A stretch of 11,983 nucleotides of DNA, taken from positions 1 through 11,983 of the forward strand of contig JAIOPF010000262.1 in the NCBI GenBank assembly GCA_021414045.1. Reading direction: 5' to 3'. Below the pieces are notes generated by a model. That model saw only the letters and a program-made list of their open reading frames with translations. It was not told the DNA's origin and did no database searches. Source of the stretch: Deltaproteobacteria bacterium. Its GTDB lineage: Bacteria > UBA10199 > DSSB01. Positions 1-8,268 of the stretch are shown piece by piece. The translations under genes and the position numbers were made by a program. Every line of letters starts with the position of its first letter. The stretch's first letter is position 1.

Positions 1-80
1 CAAGATCCATCCCCATCCCGCCGCAAACTCTCGACCTCCTCATCCGCCGGGTCCATAAACTCGCCGCGAGCCTGCCATGA
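1..80 (+). CDS. C-terminal tail of an upstream gene (partial)
   Basis: The frame with codons beginning at position 3 is open to a TGA at 78-80, which overlaps the ATG of the next gene (77-79) in a classic ATGA arrangement. The last residues would read RSIPIPPQTLDLLIRRVHKL and then AASLP. The frame is only 25 codons long here, so its coding status rests mainly on the 4-bp overlap and on the lack of a Shine-Dalgarno sequence for the next gene, which suggests translational coupling. Function cannot be judged. In AbiE-like loci the gene before the nucleotidyltransferase is often a DNA-binding antitoxin, but nothing here shows that. Confidence 0.35.
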   Translation, partial: RSIPIPPQTLDLLIRRVHKLAASLP

Positions 81-703
81 AAAAAACCGACATCGACCGT
101 TTTTTTTCCGCGGCGGCAAAAGAGATATCGCATCCCATCCAGATATACCTAACGGGGGGTACCCTGGCCTGGTTTTTCGGGGGAAGTCGCCCTACTCAGG
201 ATATTGATTTCGCCTTGAAAACCCAGGGTCCCTGGGAAGAAACCTCGAGGATCCTAAAAGAACTCAGCTTACGCGAGGGGATGCCTATCGAATTCTCCGA
301 GGATATCAGCCGCTGGGGCATGGTGGGCTATGCCGACTTCACCCGGGGCGCCCGACTTTACCAATCCTTCGGAAAGATCAAAGTCTACCTCCTTGACCCC
401 ATTGTTTGGTCGGTGGGCAAGATAGGCCGTTTCACCTCCTCGGACTTGGACGATTTGATTTTGGTGTTCAAAAGACAGAGGCCGGATTGGCGCAAAGCGG
501 TGAGACTCTGGGCCAGTGCCTTGCGGCAAAGCCCTCGCTCCTCCGAACAGGGCCTGTTCGTGAAAAAGATTCATTTTCTTCTTTCGGAACATGGCCGTGA
601 AATTTGGGGCCGGGCCTTCAACCCGGAAATGGCCCAAACCTACCTTTTAGAAAAAATTAAAACCCAAACCGCGAAACGCGCCGTCTCCTCTCGCAACCTA
701 TGA
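77..703 (+). CDS. Nucleotidyltransferase-fold protein (AbiEii/DUF6036-like)
   Basis: The 208-residue product has the hallmark start of the MNT/AbiEii nucleotidyltransferase group: GG at residues 27-28, then a short helix and R38-P-T-Q-D42-I-D44-F, giving the G-G...D-x-D metal-binding pattern. A later segment, K115-I-G-R-F-x-x-x-D123-x-D125-D126, resembles the conserved lysine and acidic segment of DUF6036-type proteins. No signal peptide or membrane segment is seen. Such proteins are often toxins or toxin-like partners that transfer a nucleotide to a target, and others are uncharacterised housekeeping orphans; substrate and role are unknown here. The ATG overlaps the stop of a preceding frame (ATGA) and has no clear ribosome site, so coupled translation is likely. 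A run of eight T (100-107) lies at codons 8-11. The stop is 16 bp before the next gene. The fold assignment is fairly secure; the toxin role is only an inference. Confidence 0.8.
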   Translation: MKKTDIDRFFSAAAKEISHPIQIYLTGGTLAWFFGGSRPTQDIDFALKTQGPWEETSRILKELSLREGMPIEFSEDISRWGMVGYADFTRGARLYQSFGKIKVYLLDPIVWSVGKIGRFTSSDLDDLILVFKRQRPDWRKAVRLWASALRQSPRSSEQGLFVKKIHFLLSEHGREIWGRAFNPEMAQTYLLEKIKTQTAKRAVSSRNL

Positions 704-709
704 CCCAAC

Positions 710-714
710 GGAGG
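710..714 (+). promoter_or_regulatory. Shine-Dalgarno site of the VWA gene
   Basis: GGAGG lies 5 nt before the ATG at 720, one of only two textbook ribosome sites in the window. It supports the choice of start and independent translation despite the 16-bp gap to the gene before. Confidence 0.8.
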
Positions 715-719
715 CTCCC

Positions 720-2345
720 ATGTCCCTGAACCTAATGCGCAAGCAACGTCGACTTTCCCCCCTTCTCCTCTTTTCCCTCTTTCCCTTCCCACTACTGCCA
801 AGCTCGCCCGCTGTCGCGGCACCTCAGCCTCCGGCCGTGATCCGAAGCTGCCTCGCGAGGGTTGAGTATGAAGCCAGTCCGGCCAAATACGGCGCGGTAC
901 CTTCGCCCATTGCTCCTAGTGGATCCATGGGCATGGGGGTCCTGCAAAGCAGTTCGATGGCGCAACAACCTCTCGCGAAATCCGCCCCTCCTCCCCCAGC
1001 CGCCGACATGGCCGCACGGGGAAAATCCGCGGAGGGTTCTTCGAATATCCTTCCCGAGAATAAATCCGCCAAGGACGAACTCGACGTGCACCAGGCCGGC
1101 AAAAAGGTCGACAAGGAAGCCCGCCGCGCCAGCGAACTTTACTTGAGCAACGACGATTCGATGAGTTTGGCCAGCGCGCAACGGCTGCTCTACGCGGTCA
1201 ATAATTTCCTCCCCATCTACCGCGAAGAGATTCGGCCCCACGAATTTTTGAATTACTTCCACTTCCAGACTTACCCCGTGGCCCCGGGCAACACCTTCAG
1301 CGTCAAGGCCCAGCTGGCTCCCCGCGAAAAGGGCGAGACCTTGGCCTTGGCCGTCCAGGGCAAGACGATGACCAAGGAACAGCGGCGTCCGGCGGTGCTC
1401 ACCCTGGTCGTCGACAAAAGCGGCTCGATGTCGGCCGAAGGCAAGATGGAGTACCTGAAGGAAGGCCTCGCCTTGCTCAAGTCTCAACTCAAGGATGGCG
1501 ACGTGCTGAACGTCGTGGAATTCGACCATGAAACCTGCAACGCCGTCGAGGGCTTCCTCGTCGGCCGCGACGCCATGACGGGTTACGATCGCACCGTCTC
1601 GGAATTGCAGCCCCGAGGTTCCACCGACCTGCATGACGGTTTGGTCGAGGGATATAAACTCGCGGAACGCTTTTATAATCCCGAAAAGATCAACCGAGTT
1701 ATTCTCATCACCGACGCCATCGCCAACACCGGCGAACTCTCTCCCGACCTGATGGCTTCGATAGGCAAATATTACGACACCAAGCAAATCGCCCTCAGCG
1801 GCATCGGCGTCGGCCTCGATTTCAACGACGAATTGCTGGACACCCTGACCGACAAGGGCAAGGGCGCCTACCTCTTCATCGGGCTGCGCGAGGCCCTGCC
1901 CCGCGTCTTCGGCAGCGGTTTCGTGAGCCTGCTCGACACCGTGGGCCGCGACGTGCATTTCAAGGCGAGCTTCCCGCAGAACGTCCATCTGGACGTCTTC
2001 TACGGCGAGGAGGTATCCACCGAAAAGGCGAAGGTCCAGCCCATCCACTACTTCGCCAATACCTCCCAGCTCTTCCTCTTGGATTTGCTGGGCCAATCCA
2101 GGCCGGAAGAAAGCTTCGGCCTGCAAGTCGAGTACAACGACCCCATCACCAACGCGACCAAGACCGAAAACTTCAACGCCTCGGCCGCCTCGCTGCGCGC
2201 CGCCGGGACTCCCGCCCAAAAGGCCGAGGGCAAGAAAGCTTGCGCCGAGGCCCAGGCCTCCATCGCCGACCAGACCCGGATCTTCTCCGACCAAGAGACC
2301 CAATACGTCAGCGACCTGACAAATAAATATTGCGCTCGCTTCTAG
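720..2345 (+). CDS. Exported von Willebrand factor A domain protein (YfbK-like)
   Basis: The 541-residue protein begins with a Sec-type signal: R/K at residues 7-11, a Leu/Phe/Pro-rich core and an A-x-A site near residues 31-34. A Ser/Pro/Ala-rich linker spans about 55-115. Residues about 141-190 (from Y-L-S-N-D-D-S-M-S) look like the N-terminal domain that precedes VWA in YfbK-type proteins. The VWA domain follows with a complete MIDAS: D232-x-S234-x-S236, T302 and D332. A C-terminal beta-rich part has a near-terminal Cys (NKYCARF). The intact MIDAS predicts divalent-metal-dependent protein binding in the periplasm or at the surface. The family is often loosely annotated as Ca-activated chloride channel-like, which should not be read as channel activity: no membrane segments are visible after the signal. 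The partner is unknown. The gene ends just before a strong terminator, so it closes the transcription unit with the nucleotidyltransferase gene, whose function need not be related. Confidence 0.88.
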   Translation: MSLNLMRKQRRLSPLLLFSLFPFPLLPSSPAVAAPQPPAVIRSCLARVEYEASPAKYGAVPSPIAPSGSMGMGVLQSSSMAQQPLAKSAPPPPAADMAARGKSAEGSSNILPENKSAKDELDVHQAGKKVDKEARRASELYLSNDDSMSLASAQRLLYAVNNFLPIYREEIRPHEFLNYFHFQTYPVAPGNTFSVKAQLAPREKGETLALAVQGKTMTKEQRRPAVLTLVVDKSGSMSAEGKMEYLKEGLALLKSQLKDGDVLNVVEFDHETCNAVEGFLVGRDAMTGYDRTVSELQPRGSTDLHDGLVEGYKLAERFYNPEKINRVILITDAIANTGELSPDLMASIGKYYDTKQIALSGIGVGLDFNDELLDTLTDKGKGAYLFIGLREALPRVFGSGFVSLLDTVGRDVHFKASFPQNVHLDVFYGEEVSTEKAKVQPIHYFANTSQLFLLDLLGQSRPEESFGLQVEYNDPITNATKTENFNASAASLRAAGTPAQKAEGKKACAEAQASIADQTRIFSDQETQYVSDLTNKYCARF

Positions 2346-2364
2346 AGGGTGATGGTGTAGGAAT

Positions 2365-2403
2365 GCGGCGGCAAGGCTCACGCTTTGCCGCCGCGTTTCT
2401 ATC
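2365..2403 (+). terminator. Rho-independent terminator after the VWA gene
   Basis: Arms at 2365-2377 and 2382-2394 form a 13-bp, very GC-rich stem with one G-U pair and a TCAC loop, followed by a T-rich tail (GTTTCTATC). The T tail is on the + side only, so it works for + strand transcripts. It ends just 12 nt before the prmC ATG, leaving almost no room for a prmC promoter or ribosome site. Confidence 0.8.
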
Positions 2404-2406
2404 TTC

Positions 2407-3294
2407 ATGGACTGGACGATTAAAAAAATCCTGGATTGGTCGACGGACTATTTTCAAAAAAAAGGCGTCGACGCACCCCGCCTCAACGCCGAACTGTTGC
2501 TCGGCAAGATCTTGGGACTGGGCCGCGTCCAACTTTATGTCCAATTCGACCGCCCCCTGAATGACGCCGAACTTTCCGCTTTCAAATCCTTGGTACAGCG
2601 CCGCGCCGCCCGCGAGCCTCTCGCCTATATCTTGGGTGAGCGCGAATTTTTCTCCCTGCGCTTCGAAGTCTCCTCCGCCACCCTGATCCCCCGCCCAGAA
2701 ACGGAAGAATTGGTCGAACGGGGCCTGCATCACTTGAAGGCCTTGGCGCTGGAAGCTCCGGCCATACTCGATATCGCCACCGGCTCCGGCTGCATTCTCA
2801 TCTCGCTTTTGGCCCAAATGCCCTCGGCCCAGGGCACGGCTTTCGATCTCCAAACCGAAGCCCTCGCCATCGCCCAGCGGAATGCCGCGGCGCTTGGCGT
2901 CGCGGAGCGAAGCTCCTGGTTCGAACAGGACCTGCACCGGCCCTGGCCCGAATGGGCAACAGGACCCTTCGACCTGATCACCGCCAATTTGCCCTATGTG
3001 CCGGCGGCGGACTGGGAAGTGCTGGAGCCGGAGGTTAGGGACCACGAACCCAAGCTCGCCTTGGTCCCCGGACTGAGCGGCCTGGAAGCCTTCGAGGCGG
3101 TTTTGCCCCAAATTAGCCCCCGTCTGTCCGAACGCGGCCTGGCCCTCCTCGAAATCGGGATGGACCAAGGCAACATTCTGCTAGAAATGTCCCATCAGAT
3201 CGCCGGAGATTTGGAGGCTAGGGTCCATCCCGACCTGTCGGGACGCCCCCGGTTTTTAGAGCTCGGAAGACATTTGCCCCCGGCCCAAGCCTGA
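2407..3294 (+). CDS. prmC: Release factor glutamine N5-methyltransferase PrmC
   Basis: PrmC (HemK) methylates the Gln of the GGQ loop in release factors RF1 and RF2, using S-adenosylmethionine in the cytosol. The 295 residues start directly with the small helical N-terminal domain (D-W-T-I-K-K...). Next come the family signature I-P-R-P-E-T-E at about residues 94-100, the SAM-binding loop D122-x-A-T-G126-S-G128, and the catalytic motif N194-L-P-Y197. The usual motif is NPPY; NLPY keeps the Asn, Pro and Tyr that hold the glutamine. Length is slightly above the common 275-290. The gene often follows prfA, which is absent here. The ATG lacks a Shine-Dalgarno site and lies 12 nt after the preceding terminator stem, so expression may depend on read-through or an unusual start. 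Alignment of the N-terminal domain argues against a later start. The next gene begins 36 bp downstream. Confidence 0.93.
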   Translation: MDWTIKKILDWSTDYFQKKGVDAPRLNAELLLGKILGLGRVQLYVQFDRPLNDAELSAFKSLVQRRAAREPLAYILGEREFFSLRFEVSSATLIPRPETEELVERGLHHLKALALEAPAILDIATGSGCILISLLAQMPSAQGTAFDLQTEALAIAQRNAAALGVAERSSWFEQDLHRPWPEWATGPFDLITANLPYVPAADWEVLEPEVRDHEPKLALVPGLSGLEAFEAVLPQISPRLSERGLALLEIGMDQGNILLEMSHQIAGDLEARVHPDLSGRPRFLELGRHLPPAQA

Positions 3295-3330
3295 GGTAGG
3301 TTGCGAGCCTCATTGAATTAAAGGCCCGGT

Positions 3331-4119
3331 ATGGATATCGCCCAAATTTACGACCAATTCGTCGCGGATCACTTCGACGAAGACCATTTTCAAATCTATC
3401 AAGACGCACGGAATCTCGCCCTAGAGCAGATTCGCGCCCGCATCCCCGGCGGAAAACTGGGGATTCTCGACCTTGGCATGGGAACGGGCGAATGGCTGCT
3501 CAAGCTGGGGCAGAACTTCCCCGAAGCCGAATGCCATGGGGTCGAGCTTTCCCAAAAAATGATCGAACAAGCCCAGCGCAAGTTCGCCGAACAGAAGCGG
3601 ACGGTGCGCATCTTCCACGAAGACGCCAATCATTTCGGCCGCCACATCGGCTCGGAAGCCATGGACCTCATCACGGTGCATTTTGTCCTCAATTACATCG
3701 ACCGCAAGCGGGTCATCGCCGAGGCCTTCCGCAGCGTAAAACCCGGCGGTCTCTTTTCGGTGGCCAGCAGCACCCACGAATCCTTCTCGGTGCTCCACGA
3801 CCTCGCCAAGCAATTTCTTCCGGCTGAGGAGATCAAGGCGCAGTTCCTCATCCCCGAGGATTTAGGCGAACTGGAAGACGACCTGCGCAACGCGGGCTTC
3901 CGCGTCGCCGAGGGCGTGGTCTTCCGCAAGGCCGTCCGCTTCGAGGACTTCGACCATTTTTACCACTTCGCCATGCATTCGGGGTGGCTGGCCGATCCCA
4001 TCTTCCTCAAGCACATGAGCCATGAACAGCTCGGAATGCTCCGCGAATTCGGCAAAACGCTCTTCCCTCTCGAAGACCACTTTCAGGCGGCCATCGTCCT
4101 GGCGGAAAGACCGAAATAA
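3331..4119 (+). CDS. Class I SAM-dependent methyltransferase, substrate unknown
   Basis: The 262-residue protein has a Rossmann-type methyltransferase core: motif I at residues 45-53 (I-L-D47-L-G-M-G-T-G53), the acidic ribose-binding residue E72 in G-V-E-L-S, an M-D-L-I-T-V-H strand near residue 112, and a V-K-P-G-G turn typical of small-molecule methyltransferases. An acidic N-terminal part (D-H-F-D-E-D-H-F, residues 13-20) and an aromatic- and His-rich C-terminal half (F-D-H-F-Y-H-F) probably form the substrate site. No signal or membrane segment is seen. It is not a PrmC paralogue: no N-P-P-Y-type motif is present. It sits 36 bp after prmC with a weak AAAGG site 6 nt before the ATG, so it may be co-transcribed with prmC. 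Substrate and pathway cannot be told from sequence. Confidence 0.82.
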   Translation: MDIAQIYDQFVADHFDEDHFQIYQDARNLALEQIRARIPGGKLGILDLGMGTGEWLLKLGQNFPEAECHGVELSQKMIEQAQRKFAEQKRTVRIFHEDANHFGRHIGSEAMDLITVHFVLNYIDRKRVIAEAFRSVKPGGLFSVASSTHESFSVLHDLAKQFLPAEEIKAQFLIPEDLGELEDDLRNAGFRVAEGVVFRKAVRFEDFDHFYHFAMHSGWLADPIFLKHMSHEQLGMLREFGKTLFPLEDHFQAAIVLAERPK

Positions 4120-4142
4120 TCCGGGAATTCAGCCCCAGCCTC

Positions 4143-4169
4143 TTGCATTTCCTTGGGATTGTTTTTAAT
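4143..4169 (+). promoter_or_regulatory. Weak candidate promoter before murA
   Basis: TTGCAT (4143-4148) and TTTAAT (4164-4169) could serve as -35 and -10 boxes, but the 15-nt spacer is short and the -35 is poor. The 64-bp gap after the methyltransferase gene is the only T-rich stretch nearby. A start from here would give a leader of about 7 nt, consistent with the lack of a ribosome site before murA. Confidence 0.25.
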
Positions 4170-4183
4170 AGAGCGCCATTCTT

Positions 4184-5443
<1,260 letters not shown>

Positions 5444-5556
5444 AAGAGAAAAAGCCTCCCGCGAATTATCATTTTGATCCAGTCCCTATAAAAATTGAAA
5501 AAACTTGGAAAATTGGGTGCAAGAGAGCCTCGACTCAAGGTAAATACTCCCCTCGT
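5444..5556 (+). pseudogene. murA-hisD spacer with a relic of a gene 3' end
   Basis: The 113-bp gap contains no intact gene, no tRNA and no clear terminator. Bases 5508-5541 repeat the murA tail (5400-5433). Read in the frame ending in TGA at 5558-5560, the spacer encodes KLKKLGKLGAR and then EPRLKVNTPLV, against [12 protein letters not shown] and VKRVKVRY at the end of MurA: similar in protein as well as DNA. That TGA overlaps the hisD ATG as ATGA, as if a real gene once ended here. It may be a partial murA duplication or a deletion scar. In many related gene orders hisG lies in this slot, but a hisG origin is not shown by the sequence. Confidence 0.45.
5508..5541 (+). repeat. Direct repeat copy 2 (murA-hisD spacer)
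   Basis: This is the second copy of the murA-tail repeat, offset 108 bp from copy 1. It is non-coding unless the relic frame ending at 5560 is translated. Confidence 0.65.
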
Positions 5557-6861
5557 ATGAAAACCTTGCGCTCTTCGGACCGGAATTTCCGTTACGAATT
5601 CGAAAAGATCCTTAAACGCGGCGAAGAATTGACCAAAGAGGTGGAGCGGGAAGTCGACTCCATCTTAGAAGAGGTCAAACTTCGCGGCGACAAAGCTGTA
5701 CAAAAGTACACGCAGAAGTACGATCGTTTCGATCTCGAACCGACCAAATTCGCGGTCCCCAAAAATGATATCAAGAAAGCCTACAAGGCTATCTCCAAAG
5801 CGGACCTCGAGGCCCTGCAGCTGGCTGCCCAGCGCATCAAGGCGTATCACGAAAAGCAAAAACTCTCCGGTTTTGAGATTAATGCCGAGGGCATCTCGGT
5901 AGGACAGCGCGTTCTGCCCCTGCAGCGCGTTGGCGTCTATGTCCCCGGCGGCAAAGCAGCCTACCCCTCTTCCGTTTTAATGAATGCCATCCCCGCCAAA
6001 GTCGCCGGGGTGGAAACCGTCATCATGGTCACTCCCTTCGTGGAAGGCAACGGTCACCCGGCCGTCTTGGTGGCCGCCGACCTGGCCGGCATCGATACGG
6101 TCTACAAGATCGGCGGAGCTCAAGCCGTCGCCGCCATGGCCTACGGCACCGGGATGATCAAGCGCGTCGACAAGATCGTCGGCCCCGGCAATGCCTACGT
6201 GGCCCAAGCCAAGCGACAAGTTTACGGATTGGTCGACATCGACATGATCGCGGGTCCCTCCGAGATCTTGATCATCGCCGACGAGGCCGCCGATCCCTCC
6301 TGGATCGCCGCCGACCTGCTCAGCCAGGCCGAGCACGACGAGAACGCGTCCGCGATCTTAATTACCTTCAACTCGAATTACGCCCACCGCGTCGAAGGCG
6401 AAATCCGCAAGCAGTTGCGGGCCTTGAGCCGCCGCAAGATCGCGGAGGCCTCGATCAAGAACAAAGCCTTCATCATCGTCGCGAAGAATTTCGCCGAAGC
6501 CGCCGAACTCTCCGACGAGATCGCCCCCGAGCATCTCCAGCTGGCGATCAAAGACCCGAAAGCCGCCCTGGGTTCCATCCATAACGCGGGCGCCATCTTC
6601 CTCGGCTATTACACCCCCGAGGCCTGCGGCGACTACATCGCCGGCCCCAGCCATGTCTTGCCCACCGCGGGCAGCGCGCGCTTCAGTTCGCCCTTGGGCG
6701 TCCATGATTTTCTCAAGGTCAGCAGCGTGATCAGTTTCGACCAGAAGGCCCTCAACAAGCACGGCGACGCCATCATTCGCCTGGCCGAAATGGAAGGCTT
6801 GAGCGGCCACGCTCAGAGCATCCGTCTGCGCATAAAAAAGCCCGCGGCGGCAAAAGAATAG
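5557..6861 (+). CDS. hisD: Histidinol dehydrogenase HisD
   Basis: HisD is the zinc- and NAD-dependent enzyme that oxidises L-histidinol through the aldehyde to L-histidine, the last two steps of the pathway, in the cytosol. The 434-residue length equals the E. coli enzyme. Zinc ligands appear at Q257, H260, D359 and H418, and the catalytic pair E325-H326 lies in A-P-E-H-L-Q-L. The nucleotide-binding stretch G-P-G-N-A-Y-V and the loop I-A-G-P-S-E-I are present, and G-D-Y-I-A-G-P-S-H-V is fully conserved. No other his gene lies in the window, although hisG frequently precedes hisD. The frame is open upstream of the ATG but has no ATG/GTG/TTG there, and the family alignment supports M1. There is no Shine-Dalgarno site; AATACT lies 8 nt before the ATG and could be a -10 box of a near-leaderless transcript, but no good -35 is seen. 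Confidence 0.96.
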   Translation: MKTLRSSDRNFRYEFEKILKRGEELTKEVEREVDSILEEVKLRGDKAVQKYTQKYDRFDLEPTKFAVPKNDIKKAYKAISKADLEALQLAAQRIKAYHEKQKLSGFEINAEGISVGQRVLPLQRVGVYVPGGKAAYPSSVLMNAIPAKVAGVETVIMVTPFVEGNGHPAVLVAADLAGIDTVYKIGGAQAVAAMAYGTGMIKRVDKIVGPGNAYVAQAKRQVYGLVDIDMIAGPSEILIIADEAADPSWIAADLLSQAEHDENASAILITFNSNYAHRVEGEIRKQLRALSRRKIAEASIKNKAFIIVAKNFAEAAELSDEIAPEHLQLAIKDPKAALGSIHNAGAIFLGYYTPEACGDYIAGPSHVLPTAGSARFSSPLGVHDFLKVSSVISFDQKALNKHGDAIIRLAEMEGLSGHAQSIRLRIKKPAAAKE

Positions 6862-6897
6862 TTTCTCCGGCCGTCGCCAATTAAAAAAGACCGCGTC

Positions 6898-8268
6898 ATG
6901 ATCCCCCGTTCCTTCTTTCTCCAATTGATCGAAAAGGAATTCGGCGAATTCCAGGATTTTCTCCAGCACTCCACCGACGAGGAAGTGCGTCAATTCCTGG
7001 CCGAACTGCACCCAGCCGACATCGCCGATATCGTCGAGAGACTGGACGAAAAAGACCGTATCCGCGTCATGGGGCTCTTGTCCGACGAACTCGCCGCGGA
7101 AGTCCTGACCTCCGTCGAGGAATACCATAAGGCCGATGTCCTCGAGGCCATTCCCGAAACGACGCTGACCAAGATCGTCCTGCACATGGACAGCGACGAC
7201 GTCACCGACATTCTCGAGGAGCTGCCGAAAGAAGAAGCCGAGGAAATCCTCGACTCCATGCCCAAGGAAGAATCGGAACCGGTTCGCCGTTTGATGACCT
7301 ACGCTCCCGACACCGCCGGCGGCTTGATGCAAACCGAGCTGGTGGCGGTGAGCCCGGATACGACCTTGGGGAGCTCGATCCATTTGATCCGGGAGAAATA
7401 TTCGAAGGTCGGCGACATCGTGAACCTCTACGTGGTCAACGACAACCGCGTCCTGATCGGCATCGTCCCGCTGCGCACCTTGATACTGGAAGAGCCCGGA
7501 AAAAAAGTTTCGGAAGTCATGGCTCGGGACGTCATCACCGCCCAAGTCGACATGGACCAGGAGCAAGTCGCCGCCCTGTTCCGAAAATACGACTTCATCA
7601 GCCTGCCCGTCGTTGATCAGCAGGGAAAATTACTGGGCCGCATCTTGGTCGACGACATCGTCGACGTCATCGAGCAGGAGGCCAGCGAGGACATGTACCG
7701 TCTGGCCGGCGTCGACAAGGAAGAGCACGTCGACGACTCCCCGCTGCGCTCGATACGCCTGCGCCTGCCCTGGCTGAGCTTCAACCTACTCACCGCGATT
7801 TTCGCGGCGACCGTCGTCAGCTTCTTTCAGGGCACCATCCAAAAGGTCGTCGCTCTCGCTGTCTTCATGCCCATCGTGGCGGGAATGGGCGGAAACGCGG
7901 GGACTCAATCTCTCACCGTCATCACGCGCGGCATCGCCCTGGGCGAATTGAACTTCTCCAACGCCAAGCGCGTTCTCTTTAAAGAGCTGATCGGGGGCAT
8001 CACCAACGGAATCGTGCTGGGTAGCCTGATGGCCCTGTTGGCCTACCTCTATAAGGGCAATCCGATCTTGGGTCTGGTGCTGGGATTGGCGATGATCTGC
8101 AACATGTTCATGGCCGCTCTCGCCGGCACCGCCATTCCCCTCGTCTTGAAGTGGGCCAAGGTCGACCCCGCCTTGGCCAGCGGCGTCATCGTGACGACCT
8201 TCACCGACGTCACCGGGTTCTTTAGCTTCCTGGGGTTGGCGACCCTATTCATCCGCTTTCTGACTTGA
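6898..8268 (+). CDS. mgtE: Magnesium channel/transporter MgtE
   Basis: MgtE is an inner-membrane Mg2+ channel gated by its cytosolic domains. The 456 residues show the acidic helical N domain (about 1-135, with repeated L-x-x-E/D-x-x-A-D patterns), P-D138-T-A-G-G-L-M opening the first CBS domain (about 138-200), a second CBS domain (about 205-265), and five membrane segments from about L290 to the end. The pore region has G-M-G-G-N-A-G-T-Q-S (329-338) and T-D437-V-T-G-F, matching the Asp that selects Mg2+ in the Thermus protein (D432 there). Only 36 bp separate it from hisD, with no room for an Mg-sensing riboswitch, so control is probably through protein gating. The ATG has at best a weak A-rich leader. 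The 3' end overlaps the opposite-strand metalloprotease gene by 24 bp. Confidence 0.96.
   Translation: MIPRSFFLQLIEKEFGEFQDFLQHSTDEEVRQFLAELHPADIADIVERLDEKDRIRVMGLLSDELAAEVLTSVEEYHKADVLEAIPETTLTKIVLHMDSDDVTDILEELPKEEAEEILDSMPKEESEPVRRLMTYAPDTAGGLMQTELVAVSPDTTLGSSIHLIREKYSKVGDIVNLYVVNDNRVLIGIVPLRTLILEEPGKKVSEVMARDVITAQVDMDQEQVAALFRKYDFISLPVVDQQGKLLGRILVDDIVDVIEQEASEDMYRLAGVDKEEHVDDSPLRSIRLRLPWLSFNLLTAIFAATVVSFFQGTIQKVVALAVFMPIVAGMGGNAGTQSLTVITRGIALGELNFSNAKRVLFKELIGGITNGIVLGSLMALLAYLYKGNPILGLVLGLAMICNMFMAALAGTAIPLVLKWAKVDPALASGVIVTTFTDVTGFFSFLGLATLFIRFLT

Noticed and set aside
792..2408. A 538-codon open frame antisense to the VWA gene
   Set aside because: It mirrors the VWA gene almost end to end, which is typical of GC-rich codon bias. 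Its translation has no recognisable domain, while the + strand frame has a signal peptide and a complete MIDAS.
3292..3312. Short hairpin (TGAGG/CCTCA) between prmC and the methyltransferase gene
   Set aside because: It has only five pairs with an 11-nt loop and no T tail, too weak to call a terminator.
5474..5500. Promoter boxes TTGATC, TATAAA and TTGAAA in the murA-hisD spacer
   Set aside because: No pair of these has an acceptable spacing (7 nt between TTGATC and TATAAA, and no -10 box 17 nt after TTGAAA).
6862..6897. Mg-sensing riboswitch (M-box or mini-ykkC-like leader) before mgtE
   Set aside because: Only 36 nt lie between hisD and mgtE, too short for the M-box, and no matching structure is seen.
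6936..6952. 17-bp perfect palindrome GGAATTC-GGC-GAATTCC
   Set aside because: It lies inside the mgtE coding sequence and is explained by codons for Glu-Phe-Gly-Glu-Phe; nothing else suggests a binding site.
6358..7566. A 402-codon antisense open frame across hisD and mgtE
   Set aside because: It spans two certain genes on the other strand and its translation shows no domain; it is a codon-bias shadow.
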